The translations under genes and the position numbers were made by a program. The notes beneath the pieces are model-generated. The model was not told the DNA's origin. It did no database searches and was given only the letters and a program-made list of their open reading frames with translations. Of a stretch of DNA of 8,575 nt, positions 1-7,083 are shown piece by piece (within the stretch, counting starts at the first letter, position 1; each line of letters opens with the position of its first letter). Source of the DNA: Acidobacteriota bacterium (GTDB lineage: Bacteria; Acidobacteriota; Polarisedimenticolia; QHYA01); contig QHYA01000204.1 in the NCBI GenBank assembly GCA_003223995.1, forward strand, positions 1 to 8,575. Reading direction: 5' to 3'.

Positions 1-249
1 CTGCTCGTCACCGGGATCAAAGATGTCGTGTTCAAGGACTTTTTCCGGAAAGCGCCGGCGCCTGAGCACATGGTGATCGGCTCCGACACCTCCCAAGCAG
101 CTCCGGGCGAACAGGCCCGGCCGGAGGCCGCTGGAACCGAGGCAGCGGCCGCAGCGGCACAGGAAGAGCCAGCCGACACGCTAGCCATTCCGCATCTGGA
201 GGACGTCCTCTCCTGGCTCGTCGCTCACTACCCCTCCACCAAGTCTTGA
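1..249 (+). CDS. C-terminal end of an unidentified protein (5' end outside window)
   Basis: Frame 1 is open from the first base to a TGA at 247-249, giving 82 visible residues; the true start lies upstream. The first part (LLVTGIKDVVFKDFFRKAP) looks like the final strand and helix of a folded domain. An Ala/Glu/Pro-rich low-complexity linker follows (about residues 32-57, including a run of six alanines), then a short tail with a possible amphipathic helix (HLEDVLSWLVAHY). I do not recognise the family. The KDVVFKDFF segment faintly resembles the last strand of FliL-like proteins, but that is too weak to name it. The following gene starts within about 20 bp, or overlaps the stop if its upstream TTG is used, so this gene probably heads or belongs to the same operon. 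High GC at third positions and tight junction spacing support real coding. Confidence 0.6.
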   Translation: MLVTGIKDVVFKDFFRKAPAPEHMVIGSDTSQAAPGEQARPEAAGTEAAAAAAQEEPADTLAIPHLEDVLSWLVAHYPSTKS

Positions 250-269
250 AGGCCGGGTGTCGCGGGGCC

Positions 270-2156
270 ATGCCGGCAGTGGCGCGGTCCGTGCTCTTCC
301 TCACCGCCGCCCTGCTCTGTCGCGGTCCCACGCAGGCTTCGTTTCCCCCGGCCTCGGCGCCGCCGGCTCCGACTCCCGCGGCGGGCTCCACCGCTCCCAT
401 TCCAGCGGACGTGATGCCGTTTCGCGACGTGAAGGCAGGGATGAAGGGGGTGGGCCGCACCGTTTTCCGGGCGGGGCAGATCGAGGAGTTCGGCGTGGAG
501 ATCCTGGGCAAACTCGAGAACATCGGCCCCCAGCAAAACCTCATCCTGGCTCGGCTCTCCGGCGGCCCCCTGGAGGAGACCGGAGTCCTGGAGGGGATGA
601 GCGGCAGCCCGGTCTATGTCGGCGGCAAGATGATCGGCGCCGTGGCTTACTCCTGGGATTTCGAGCGTTCCCCCATTGCCGGCATCACTCCGATCGAGGA
701 GATGCTCCGTCTGGACCGGGCCACCACTCCTTTCGCCAAGCAAGGGATCCCGCAGACCGTGCAGCTTCCTCCGTCTCTCCGCTCCCCTTCGGCGGTGTTC
801 GAGGGGGGGGAGCTGGTCCGGACCTACGAGGGGCGGCTGGCGCGCCTGTTCTCCTCGTCATCCCTCCCCCTCGGCTCAGCGGGCGGCTCCAGGGCGTCCG
901 GGCTGCGGCCCGTGGGGATCCCGATCACCTTCTCGGGGCTGCCGGCCGCTGTATTCTCTCGGCTCACCGGCTCCGGTTTCACCCCGCAGCTCCAGGGAAA
1001 CCCCCCAGCGGGAGCCGATTCCTCTCCCCTGCAGCCAGGTTCGGCAGTCGGCATCGCTCTGCTGCGCGGTGATCTCCAGGCGACAGCGGTCGGCACCGTG
1101 ACCCGCGTGGACGGCGACAGGGTGCTTGCCCTGGGCCATCCCCTTTTCAACCTCGGCCCGGTGGAGCTTCCGATGACGCGCGCCCACGTCGAGGCCCTTC
1201 TCCCGAGCTTCCAGAGCTCCTTCAAGTTCGCCGGTCCTGCCGGGGAGGCGGGAGCGCTCCGGGAGGACTCGGTCAGCGGCGTGCTTGGAGGAATCGGCCA
1301 GGCGGCGCGGATGATCCCGGTGCATGTGGATCTGTCCACCGGCGGCGGAGCGAGCCGTTCATACTCCTTCGAAGTCGCCGACCACCCTCTGCTTTCCCCC
1401 ATCCTCGTCTTCTTGACCCTGGGCGGGCTCTTCAACATCGACCTGAAGGAATCCAGCGACGCCTCCGTCGAGCTGCTCGAGGGATCGGAGATCAAACTCT
1501 CGGGAAACCATCGAGTGTCGCTGGCGAACCTGTTCGCCGGCGACCAGGCTGTGCTGGTCGCCTCCGCGACGGTCGCATTCCTCTCCGAGATCCTGATGGA
1601 GAACGAGTTCGAGCCCGCCCGCATCGAGGGGATCACGCTCGCAGCGAAATACAGCGAGCAGAGGCGCGTGGCGCGCATCACATCCGTCTGGTGCGACCGC
1701 GTTCAGGCGAGGGCCGGCGAGAGCGTGACGGTCTCCGTTTCCCTCAAACCGTACCGTGAGCCGGAGAGAACGATCCCGATCAAGCTCGAGATCCCGCCCG
1801 AGCTGTCGCCGGGAAAGCTGGCGCTTCACATCGGCGATGCCATCGCGCTCTACCGCACCGGGGCCGAGGGGAGCGGCAACCTCAGCCCGCGCGACCTCGA
1901 CCATCTCGTTGCACTGATCAACAGCCTGCGCCGCAGCGAACGAGTTTACATCCTCGCGACGCGTGAGGAGCCTTCCATCTGGATCGGCGACCAGGCGCTG
2001 CCGAACCTGCCTCCTTCGAAAAGGGCCGTGATCATCGGCCCGACGCCACGGGGCAACTTCCAGCTTCTTCGCGTCCGGCCGGTCTTCGAGAAGGAAGCCG
2101 AGACCGCCTTCGCGATCGACGGATACCGACGGCTCGACCTCGAGGTCGTGCCGTGA
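270..2156 (+). CDS. Exported SpoIVB/S55-family serine peptidase-like protein (permuted domain order)
   Basis: This is a 628-residue exported protein related to the SpoIVB (MEROPS S55) serine peptidases. From the ATG at 270 it begins with a signal-peptide-like stretch (VARSVLFLTAALLCRG, cleavage likely near TQA-SF) and a Pro/Ala-rich linker. Residues about 45-145 carry MPFRDVKAGMKGVGRTVF, then EEFGVEILGKL, then GMSGSPVYVGGKMIGAV with the likely nucleophile Ser111 (or Ser113), then IAGITPIEEML. Residues about 255-360 carry AVGIALLRGDLQATAVG and VLALGHPLFNLGPVELPM with the likely catalytic His290. Residues about 460-628 form a beta-rich C-terminal region of unknown role. In SpoIVB the His precedes the Ser; here the order is reversed. 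A TTG at 246 would overlap the upstream stop and add eight residues. I prefer the ATG because it gives a compact signal peptide, but neither has a good Shine-Dalgarno. An eight-G run lies at 803-810. Family assignment is firm; protease activity and substrate are inferred. Confidence 0.85.
   Translation: MPAVARSVLFLTAALLCRGPTQASFPPASAPPAPTPAAGSTAPIPADVMPFRDVKAGMKGVGRTVFRAGQIEEFGVEILGKLENIGPQQNLILARLSGGPLEETGVLEGMSGSPVYVGGKMIGAVAYSWDFERSPIAGITPIEEMLRLDRATTPFAKQGIPQTVQLPPSLRSPSAVFEGGELVRTYEGRLARLFSSSSLPLGSAGGSRASGLRPVGIPITFSGLPAAVFSRLTGSGFTPQLQGNPPAGADSSPLQPGSAVGIALLRGDLQATAVGTVTRVDGDRVLALGHPLFNLGPVELPMTRAHVEALLPSFQSSFKFAGPAGEAGALREDSVSGVLGGIGQAARMIPVHVDLSTGGGASRSYSFEVADHPLLSPILVFLTLGGLFNIDLKESSDASVELLEGSEIKLSGNHRVSLANLFAGDQAVLVASATVAFLSEILMENEFEPARIEGITLAAKYSEQRRVARITSVWCDRVQARAGESVTVSVSLKPYREPERTIPIKLEIPPELSPGKLALHIGDAIALYRTGAEGSGNLSPRDLDHLVALINSLRRSERVYILATREEPSIWIGDQALPNLPPSKRAVIIGPTPRGNFQLLRVRPVFEKEAETAFAIDGYRRLDLEVVP
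2142..2146 (+). promoter_or_regulatory. Ribosome binding site for the propeller gene
   Basis: GAGGT lies six bases upstream of the GTG at 2153, within the last codons of the S55 gene. It supports that GTG, which overlaps the upstream TGA by four bases, as the real start. It is the only well-placed Shine-Dalgarno-like sequence I found among the junctions of this operon. Confidence 0.5.
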
Positions 2157-4381
2157 CACGCCGGAGCCATCTCCGGGGCCTCTGCTGCGTCGCGGCGTTC
2201 ACCGCGACATTCGCTCCCACCCTCGCCGTCGAGACCGTCTTCTGGCGCGGCACGGCCCCTGCCGAGCTCGCACACGGGCGACCCGACGGCGTGAGCCTCG
2301 GCGCACAAGGGAGCATCGCTCTCGCGCCGCGGCTCGAGCCCCTCTCCTCCTCCCTGAAGGCCGAGCAAGCCCAGCCGATTGTCTGGTGCTCCGCCCTCGA
2401 CAAGGACCGGCTGTTCATCGGCACCGGAGACGGAGGGCGCGTCCTGCGCATCGGCCCTGGCGAGAAGGCGGAGACGCTCGCCACTCTTCCCGAGCCCCAT
2501 GTCACTGCTCTGACGATCTCCCGCGGCGGCAAGCTCATCGCCGCGACGAGCCCCCAGGGGGCGATCTACAGCATCACCCAGGAAGGGGAGGTCGAGGAGC
2601 TGTTCGATCCGAAGGAGCGATACATCTGGTCGCTGGCCGTCGGCAGGGACGGGACCATCTACGCCGGGACGGGAGAGCGGGGCCGCATCTATACGGTCGA
2701 CACCGACGGGAACGGAAAGGTCTTCTTCGATTGCGACGATCCTCACATCGTCTCCCTCGCTTTCGACCGTCAGGGGCGGCTGCTCGCGGGGACCCAGGGG
2801 AACGGCCTCCTGATCCGCTTCGACGGGGCGGCTCACCCGACGGTCCTGCTCGATACAGATCAGAGCGAGGTATCGGGCCTCGCGGTGGACGGCGCCGGGA
2901 ACATCTATGCCTCCACCTTCGCCGAGTCGAGACGCGAGCAGGCGATCCCGCGCCAGGTGACCGTGCGGCTCGGCGCCGCCTCAGAGATCGGCGGGCAGGA
3001 AGGGCCGTTGCCCGGCCCGATCCCGCCCATCGAGATGGAGGGAGCGAAGCGCGCCGAAGAACGCAAGGGGCTGACGGGGGTGATCGAGGAGGCGCCGGCC
3101 CCATCGGGGGCCGCCGGCAGGCCGGCCCCCGCCGGCGCCGCCAGGGGGACGCTGATCCGCATGTCTCCCGAGGGGAGGGTGGAGGAGGTCTGGTCATCGG
3201 CCTCCGAGGACATCTACGCATTGGCAGCCGGGGCCGACGGCGCGCTGTGGTTCGGCACGGGCTCTCCCGCGAGCATCCGGCGTCTCGACCGGGCCGGAGC
3301 CTCCGTGGTCCTGAGACTGCAAGAGGCCGAGGTCACCTCGCTGCTGCTCGACCGCGATGGACGGCTCTACGCGACGACCAGCAACGCGGGGAGCCTCTAT
3401 GGGATCGGCCCCGAGTCGTCCCGCGAGGGAAGCTATACGAGCGCTCCGCTGGACAGCCGCTTCCTTTCCGATTGGGGCCGGGTCTCGTGGGAGGCGCAGA
3501 TACCCGAGGGGGCACGGCTGGAGATTCAGACGCGAACGGGCTCCAGTCCGGCGCCCGACAGCGCCTGGAGCGCCTGGTCGGTCCCGTATCCTGATCCTTC
3601 CGGCAGCTCCATCCCATCCCCCCCTGGACGCTACCTTCAGTGGAGGGCGCGATTGACCGCGGGAGGCAGAAAGGGTTCCGCCTCGCCGGTCCTGCGCTCC
3701 CTGACATTGACCAGCAGGCCGAAGAACCGCCCTCCACGCATCAGCGAGGTGATCGTGCCCCCGGCTGATGACGCAGCGGCGCACGAAGGCGGCTCCCATC
3801 CCGCTCCGGCCGAGGACCCGCCCGACAGCAAGCACCGGCTCGCTTATTTCTCAGCGGAGGATCCGGACGGCGACCCCCTCACATACAAGCTCACGGCCCG
3901 TCCGGCAGACTCGCAAGGCGGCCAGGAGGTCGATGTCCCCGTACTGGGCGATGGCGGGCCGCCTCTTTCCTGGGACGACTCGAAGCTCCAGGAGGGGCGC
4001 TGGATCCTGACGGTCAGTGTTTCGGACGAGAAGTCCAACCCCCCCGGCACCGAGTTGACCGCCCAGTCAGAATCCGCCCTTTTCGAGGTGGATCGGACGC
4101 CGCCGGTTCTCACCCTCGTCACGGGGGAAGCGCCGCTGCGGCAGCGCCGCATCCGCGCCTCCGACACGCTCTCGGTCATCCGCAGCGCGGAGTATAGTTA
4201 CGACGGCAAGCAATGGCGGGCAGCGGCGGTCGCCGACGGCATCCTCGACTCCCGCGAGGAGCAGATCCTCGTTCCACAGGAAGCTTCCGGCAGGGCGATC
4301 TCGTTCCGGGTGCGGGATGCGGCGGGAAACGAGGCCCGTCTCGACCTTCCTGGCTCCGGCTCCCAAACCTCCCATCCATGA
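2153..4381 (+). CDS. Secreted beta-propeller protein with C-terminal Ig-like domains
   Basis: This is a 742-residue exported protein. The GTG start overlaps the S55 stop by four bases and is followed by a signal peptide (CCVAAFTATFAPTLA, cleavage near residue 25). Residues about 75-425 form a propeller. The strand motif LFIGTGDGGRVLRI recurs as LIAATSPQGAIYSI, IYAGTGERGRIYTV, LLAGTQGNGLLIRF, LWFGTGSPASIRRL and LYATTSNAGSLYGI. These begin at residues 87, 128, 169, 210, 365 and 405, with an interrupted copy at 251, making seven blades. Residues about 259-331 are a charged and then Pro/Ala/Gly-rich insertion inside blade five. Residues about 425-520 form a beta-sandwich-like segment (WEAQIPEGARLEIQTRTG, YLQWRARLTA). 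Residues about 560-650 look cadherin/Ig-like (FSAEDPDGDPLTYKL, then LFEVDRTPPVLTL), and a last beta domain ends in FRVRDAAGNEARL. No catalytic motif is evident. Such propellers usually bind proteins or glycans or act as scaffolds; the ligand is unknown. Translational coupling to the S55 gene suggests that the two products act together. Confidence 0.8.
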   Translation: MTRRSHLRGLCCVAAFTATFAPTLAVETVFWRGTAPAELAHGRPDGVSLGAQGSIALAPRLEPLSSSLKAEQAQPIVWCSALDKDRLFIGTGDGGRVLRIGPGEKAETLATLPEPHVTALTISRGGKLIAATSPQGAIYSITQEGEVEELFDPKERYIWSLAVGRDGTIYAGTGERGRIYTVDTDGNGKVFFDCDDPHIVSLAFDRQGRLLAGTQGNGLLIRFDGAAHPTVLLDTDQSEVSGLAVDGAGNIYASTFAESRREQAIPRQVTVRLGAASEIGGQEGPLPGPIPPIEMEGAKRAEERKGLTGVIEEAPAPSGAAGRPAPAGAARGTLIRMSPEGRVEEVWSSASEDIYALAAGADGALWFGTGSPASIRRLDRAGASVVLRLQEAEVTSLLLDRDGRLYATTSNAGSLYGIGPESSREGSYTSAPLDSRFLSDWGRVSWEAQIPEGARLEIQTRTGSSPAPDSAWSAWSVPYPDPSGSSIPSPPGRYLQWRARLTAGGRKGSASPVLRSLTLTSRPKNRPPRISEVIVPPADDAAAHEGGSHPAPAEDPPDSKHRLAYFSAEDPDGDPLTYKLTARPADSQGGQEVDVPVLGDGGPPLSWDDSKLQEGRWILTVSVSDEKSNPPGTELTAQSESALFEVDRTPPVLTLVTGEAPLRQRRIRASDTLSVIRSAEYSYDGKQWRAAAVADGILDSREEQILVPQEASGRAISFRVRDAAGNEARLDLPGSGSQTSHP

Positions 4382-6057
4382 CCGCTCCCCGCTGGGGGGT
4401 CCGCCTCGTCCTGCTGCTGGCGGCCGTCCTCGGGACCGGATGCTCCCGAACCGAACCGGCCTCCAAAGCCCTCCCCGGGACGGGCCAAGAGGCGGGGGCG
4501 CCGGTGACGGGCGATTGGCTGAGGATCGCCTATCAAGCCGACCCCCAGAGCTTGAATTTTGTCCGCGCCCAGGACAACCTCGGCAAGCTCCTTGCGCAGT
4601 ACATCAGCGACACCCTGGTCCAGTACGACGCCCGGTTGCAGATCGTGGGGCGTCTGGCCGAGTCGTGGAGCTTCTCCCCCGACCATCGCGTCCTGACCTT
4701 CCACATGCGGCGGGGTGCGCGCTGGCAGGACGGCGAGCCCGTGACTTCGGCGGACGCCGCCTACACCGCCGAGCGGATCCGCGATCCGAGGTCCCAGGCC
4801 CTGTCCCGCTACTCCGTCTTCGAGCCTGTGGAGCGGATCGAGACCCCGGACGAATGGACGCTGCGAGTGACCTACCGGGAGCCCTTCGCCACGGAGCTGG
4901 ACGCCTGGACGGACGCTCCTCTCATCCCGCGCCACCTCTACGAGAAGGAGCGCGACTTTCTCGACAACCCGCAGTCGCGGGCGCCGATCGGCTGCGGGCC
5001 TTTCCGCTTCGTCTCCTGGAAGGAGGCCCAGGAGATCGTCCTCGAGGCGAACGAGACCTACTGGGCCGGCCGGCCCTACCTGGATCGTTTCATCATCAAG
5101 ATCATTCCTCAGGACTCGACGCGCATGCAGGCGCTGCAGCTCGGCGAGATCGACTATCTCTCGATGACGCCCCAGCAGGTCGTGGCGGAAGCGAAGGGGC
5201 CGGAGTTCGAGAAGCGCTTTCGCCGGCTGACATATACCCTTCCGTTCTTGTTCTACATCGGCTGGAACATGGACGGCTCGAACCCCTTCTTCACGGACCG
5301 CCGGGTCCGCCAGGCGATGACCTACGCTCTGGACCGGCCCGGCTACCTCCGGACCGTCTGGCATGGTCTTGCCGTTCCGGCAGCCACTCATATCACGCCG
5401 GATTCCTGGGCCTATGCGACCGAGGTCAAGCCTTACCGCTTCGACCCTGACAAGGCGCGCCGGCTGCTCGACGAAGCGGGCTGGCGGGACAGTGATGGCG
5501 ACGGTGTCCGTGACAAGGACGGCAGACCCTTCGCCTTCACGCTGCTCTACGCGGCGACCGGGAAGATGAACGATGACATGGCGGCCTCCTTCCAGGAGAA
5601 TCTCCGGCAGGTCGGCGTCAAGATGGAGCTGGCAAAGGTGGAGTTCAAGACGTTCATGCAACGGCTGCAAGGTCACAGGTTCGAGGCGAGCATGTCCTCG
5701 TTGAACCTCGACCCGGATCCCGATCCATATGACCTCTTCCACTCCGGTCAGATCCGATCCGGCAGCAACCGTGTCTCCTATTCCAATCCCGAGATGGACC
5801 GGCTCTGCGAAGAGGGGCGGAGGGAGTTCGACCGGGAAGCCCGGCGGCGGATCTACGCCCGGATCCAGCAACTGCTCTCGGAGGAGCAGCCGTTCACGTT
5901 CATCTCGCACCCGACGGTCAACGTGGCGCTCGACAGGCGGTTCCGCGGAGTCGAGATCAGCCCTCTCGGTCTGTATCTTTTCTGGCCGGGCATGGCACGC
6001 TGGTGGGTGCCGGAAGCCGAGCAACGCTTCCCCCGCTCACGGGTGGAGGGGCGCTAG
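4378..6057 (+). CDS. ABC transporter substrate-binding lipoprotein, family 5 (oligopeptide/dipeptide type)
   Basis: This is the 559-residue extracytoplasmic binding protein of a peptide-type ABC importer. The ATG overlaps the propeller stop as ATGA. The frame stays open further upstream, but only this ATG gives a signal peptide (RLVLLLAAVLGTGC). Cys22 is the likely lipidation site; the lipobox is LGTGC, with Leu one place earlier than canonical. Family 5 landmarks occur in order: LRIAYQADPQSLNFV (48-62), RLAESWSFSPDHRVLTFHMR with WQDGEPVTSADAAY (about 92-129), IGCGPFRFVSW (204-214), FFTDRRVRQAMTYALDR (304-320), ARRLLDEAGW (360-369), a calcium-loop-like DSDGDGVRDKDG (371-382) common in this family, and DPDPYDLFHSGQI near 447-459. 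Length is normal for the family. The two permease genes follow directly. Substrate cannot be fixed from sequence: oligopeptides, dipeptides, nickel chelates and sugars are all known for this fold. No Shine-Dalgarno is visible, so translation probably depends on coupling. Confidence 0.92.
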   Translation: MTAPRWGVRLVLLLAAVLGTGCSRTEPASKALPGTGQEAGAPVTGDWLRIAYQADPQSLNFVRAQDNLGKLLAQYISDTLVQYDARLQIVGRLAESWSFSPDHRVLTFHMRRGARWQDGEPVTSADAAYTAERIRDPRSQALSRYSVFEPVERIETPDEWTLRVTYREPFATELDAWTDAPLIPRHLYEKERDFLDNPQSRAPIGCGPFRFVSWKEAQEIVLEANETYWAGRPYLDRFIIKIIPQDSTRMQALQLGEIDYLSMTPQQVVAEAKGPEFEKRFRRLTYTLPFLFYIGWNMDGSNPFFTDRRVRQAMTYALDRPGYLRTVWHGLAVPAATHITPDSWAYATEVKPYRFDPDKARRLLDEAGWRDSDGDGVRDKDGRPFAFTLLYAATGKMNDDMAASFQENLRQVGVKMELAKVEFKTFMQRLQGHRFEASMSSLNLDPDPDPYDLFHSGQIRSGSNRVSYSNPEMDRLCEEGRREFDREARRRIYARIQQLLSEEQPFTFISHPTVNVALDRRFRGVEISPLGLYLFWPGMARWWVPEAEQRFPRSRVEGR

Positions 6058-6097
6058 CGCGAGGCCCCCGCCTCGAGCGCTCCGCTCGCGAACCCGC
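6058..6097 (+). promoter_or_regulatory. Intercistronic spacer with two overlapping, mutually exclusive hairpins
   Basis: The 40-bp gap between the binding-protein and first permease genes can form a 5-bp stem (6060-6064 with 6071-6075, six-base loop) or a 6-bp stem (6074-6079 with 6083-6088, three-base loop). They share bases 6074-6075, so only one can form fully. No U-tract follows, so a classical terminator is unlikely. Structures at this position can lower permease expression relative to the binding protein in other ABC operons; that role here is inferred. Confidence 0.35.
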
Positions 6098-7081
6098 ATG
6101 CCCTCCTACTTCGCCCGGCGGCTGCTCGTGGCCGTGCCGACGCTGATCGGCATCACGCTGCTCACCTTCGCCATCTTTCACCTGGCACCAGGCGATCCGA
6201 TAGGAGAAATGGAGGCGGGCAGTCGCCGCTCAGTTTCCCCCGAGGTCCTCCAGCGCATGAGGGAGATCTACCACCTCGACGAGCCGCTCTGGAAACAGTA
6301 CTGCCTCTGGCTTTCAGGTCTCGCCCGGCTCGACCTGGGGGTGTCCCTCTACGACGGGGAGCCTGTCGCCAGGAAGATCGCCGTCCGGCTTCCCGCGACC
6401 TTCATTCTCGCCCTGGCCGCCATCGTGCTGGCCTGGGGCCTGGCGGTTCCGATCGGCATCGGCGCCGGCATGCGCCCCCGGGGGCAGCTCGACCGGGGAA
6501 GCGGCCTGCTCTTCTACTTCATCTATTCCATCCCCACATTCTGGGCGGCACTCCTGCTGCAGATGTTCTTCTCCGTTCACCTGCGATGGCTTCCCCTTCA
6601 TGGGATCGAATCGGACGCCGCCTCGAGCTGGGGCCTTCTGGCCCGACTGGCCGACCGGGCCTCCCACCTGGTGCTGCCGGCGATCTGCCTCGCTTATGGA
6701 CAGCTCGCCTTCCTGTCCCGCTTCGTGCGATCCGGACTGATCGAGGTCCGGGGGCAGGATTACATTCGCACCGCCCGGGCGAAGGGCCTGCCGGAAAGGA
6801 CCGTCATCGCGCGACACGCCCTGGCCAACGCCCTGCTTCCGCTCATCACCTTGCTGGGTTTCACGCTTCCCGTCCTGGCCAGCGGCGCCGTCATCGTGGA
6901 GAAGATCTTCTCCTGGCCGGGGGTCGGCAGGCTTCTTTTCGACTCGATCCAAAGGCGCGACCTGACGACGTTGATGGGGTTGACCCTCATCGGCGCGCTG
7001 CTGACGCAAGCCGGAACGCTGCTGGCCGACCTCCTCTACGCCGTTGCGGATCCACGGATCCGTTACAGCTCCAAGCCGTAA
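6098..7081 (+). CDS. ABC peptide-type transporter permease, DppB/OppB-like
   Basis: This is a 327-residue inner-membrane permease, one of the two channel subunits for the binding protein encoded just upstream. The N terminus has the hallmark of DppB/OppB/NikB proteins: MPSYFARRLLVAVPTLIGIT, then LLTFAIFHLAPGDP. Predicted membrane helices lie near residues 9-29, 100-122, 135-158, 189-210, 243-265 and 291-313, the six expected for the family. The cytoplasmic EAA-type coupling loop, which contacts the ATPase, is at about 222-248 (YIRTARAKGLPERTVIARHAL, followed by ANALLP). The tail has the usual VIVEKIFSWPGVGRLLFDSI and ends ADPRIRY. The frame is open upstream of the ATG, but the family N terminus fixes the start at 6098. 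No Shine-Dalgarno is apparent. The next permease begins two bases after its stop. Length and motifs look intact and functional. The substrate is not determined by this subunit. Confidence 0.93.
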   Translation: MPSYFARRLLVAVPTLIGITLLTFAIFHLAPGDPIGEMEAGSRRSVSPEVLQRMREIYHLDEPLWKQYCLWLSGLARLDLGVSLYDGEPVARKIAVRLPATFILALAAIVLAWGLAVPIGIGAGMRPRGQLDRGSGLLFYFIYSIPTFWAALLLQMFFSVHLRWLPLHGIESDAASSWGLLARLADRASHLVLPAICLAYGQLAFLSRFVRSGLIEVRGQDYIRTARAKGLPERTVIARHALANALLPLITLLGFTLPVLASGAVIVEKIFSWPGVGRLLFDSIQRRDLTTLMGLTLIGALLTQAGTLLADLLYAVADPRIRYSSKP

Positions 7082-7083
7082 GG

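Noticed and set aside
824..1681. Minus-strand open frame of 285 codons opposite the S55 gene
   Set aside because: The composition is Ser/Arg/Pro-rich with no domain features, and the plus strand carries conserved S55 motifs across the same bases.
4213..4377. Upstream extension of the substrate-binding protein frame to an ATG at 4213
   Set aside because: It overlaps the propeller gene by about 170 bases and would bury the clear lipoprotein signal peptide that starts at 4378.
5488..5523. DSDGDGVRDKDG as an unusual calcium-binding insertion in the binding protein
   Set aside because: Similar Asp/Gly-rich loops after the AGW motif are common in family 5 binding proteins, so this is not distinctive.
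4198..6024. Long minus-strand open frame of about 600 codons opposite the binding-protein gene
   Set aside because: It is antisense to a complete, motif-rich family 5 binding protein; its product is Arg/Glu/Leu/Gly-rich with no recognisable domain, typical of antisense frames in GC-rich DNA.
5729..6097. Upstream extension of the DppB-like frame
   Set aside because: It lies within the binding-protein gene in another frame, is Arg/Ser-rich in the way of shadow frames, and precedes the typical family N terminus at 6098.
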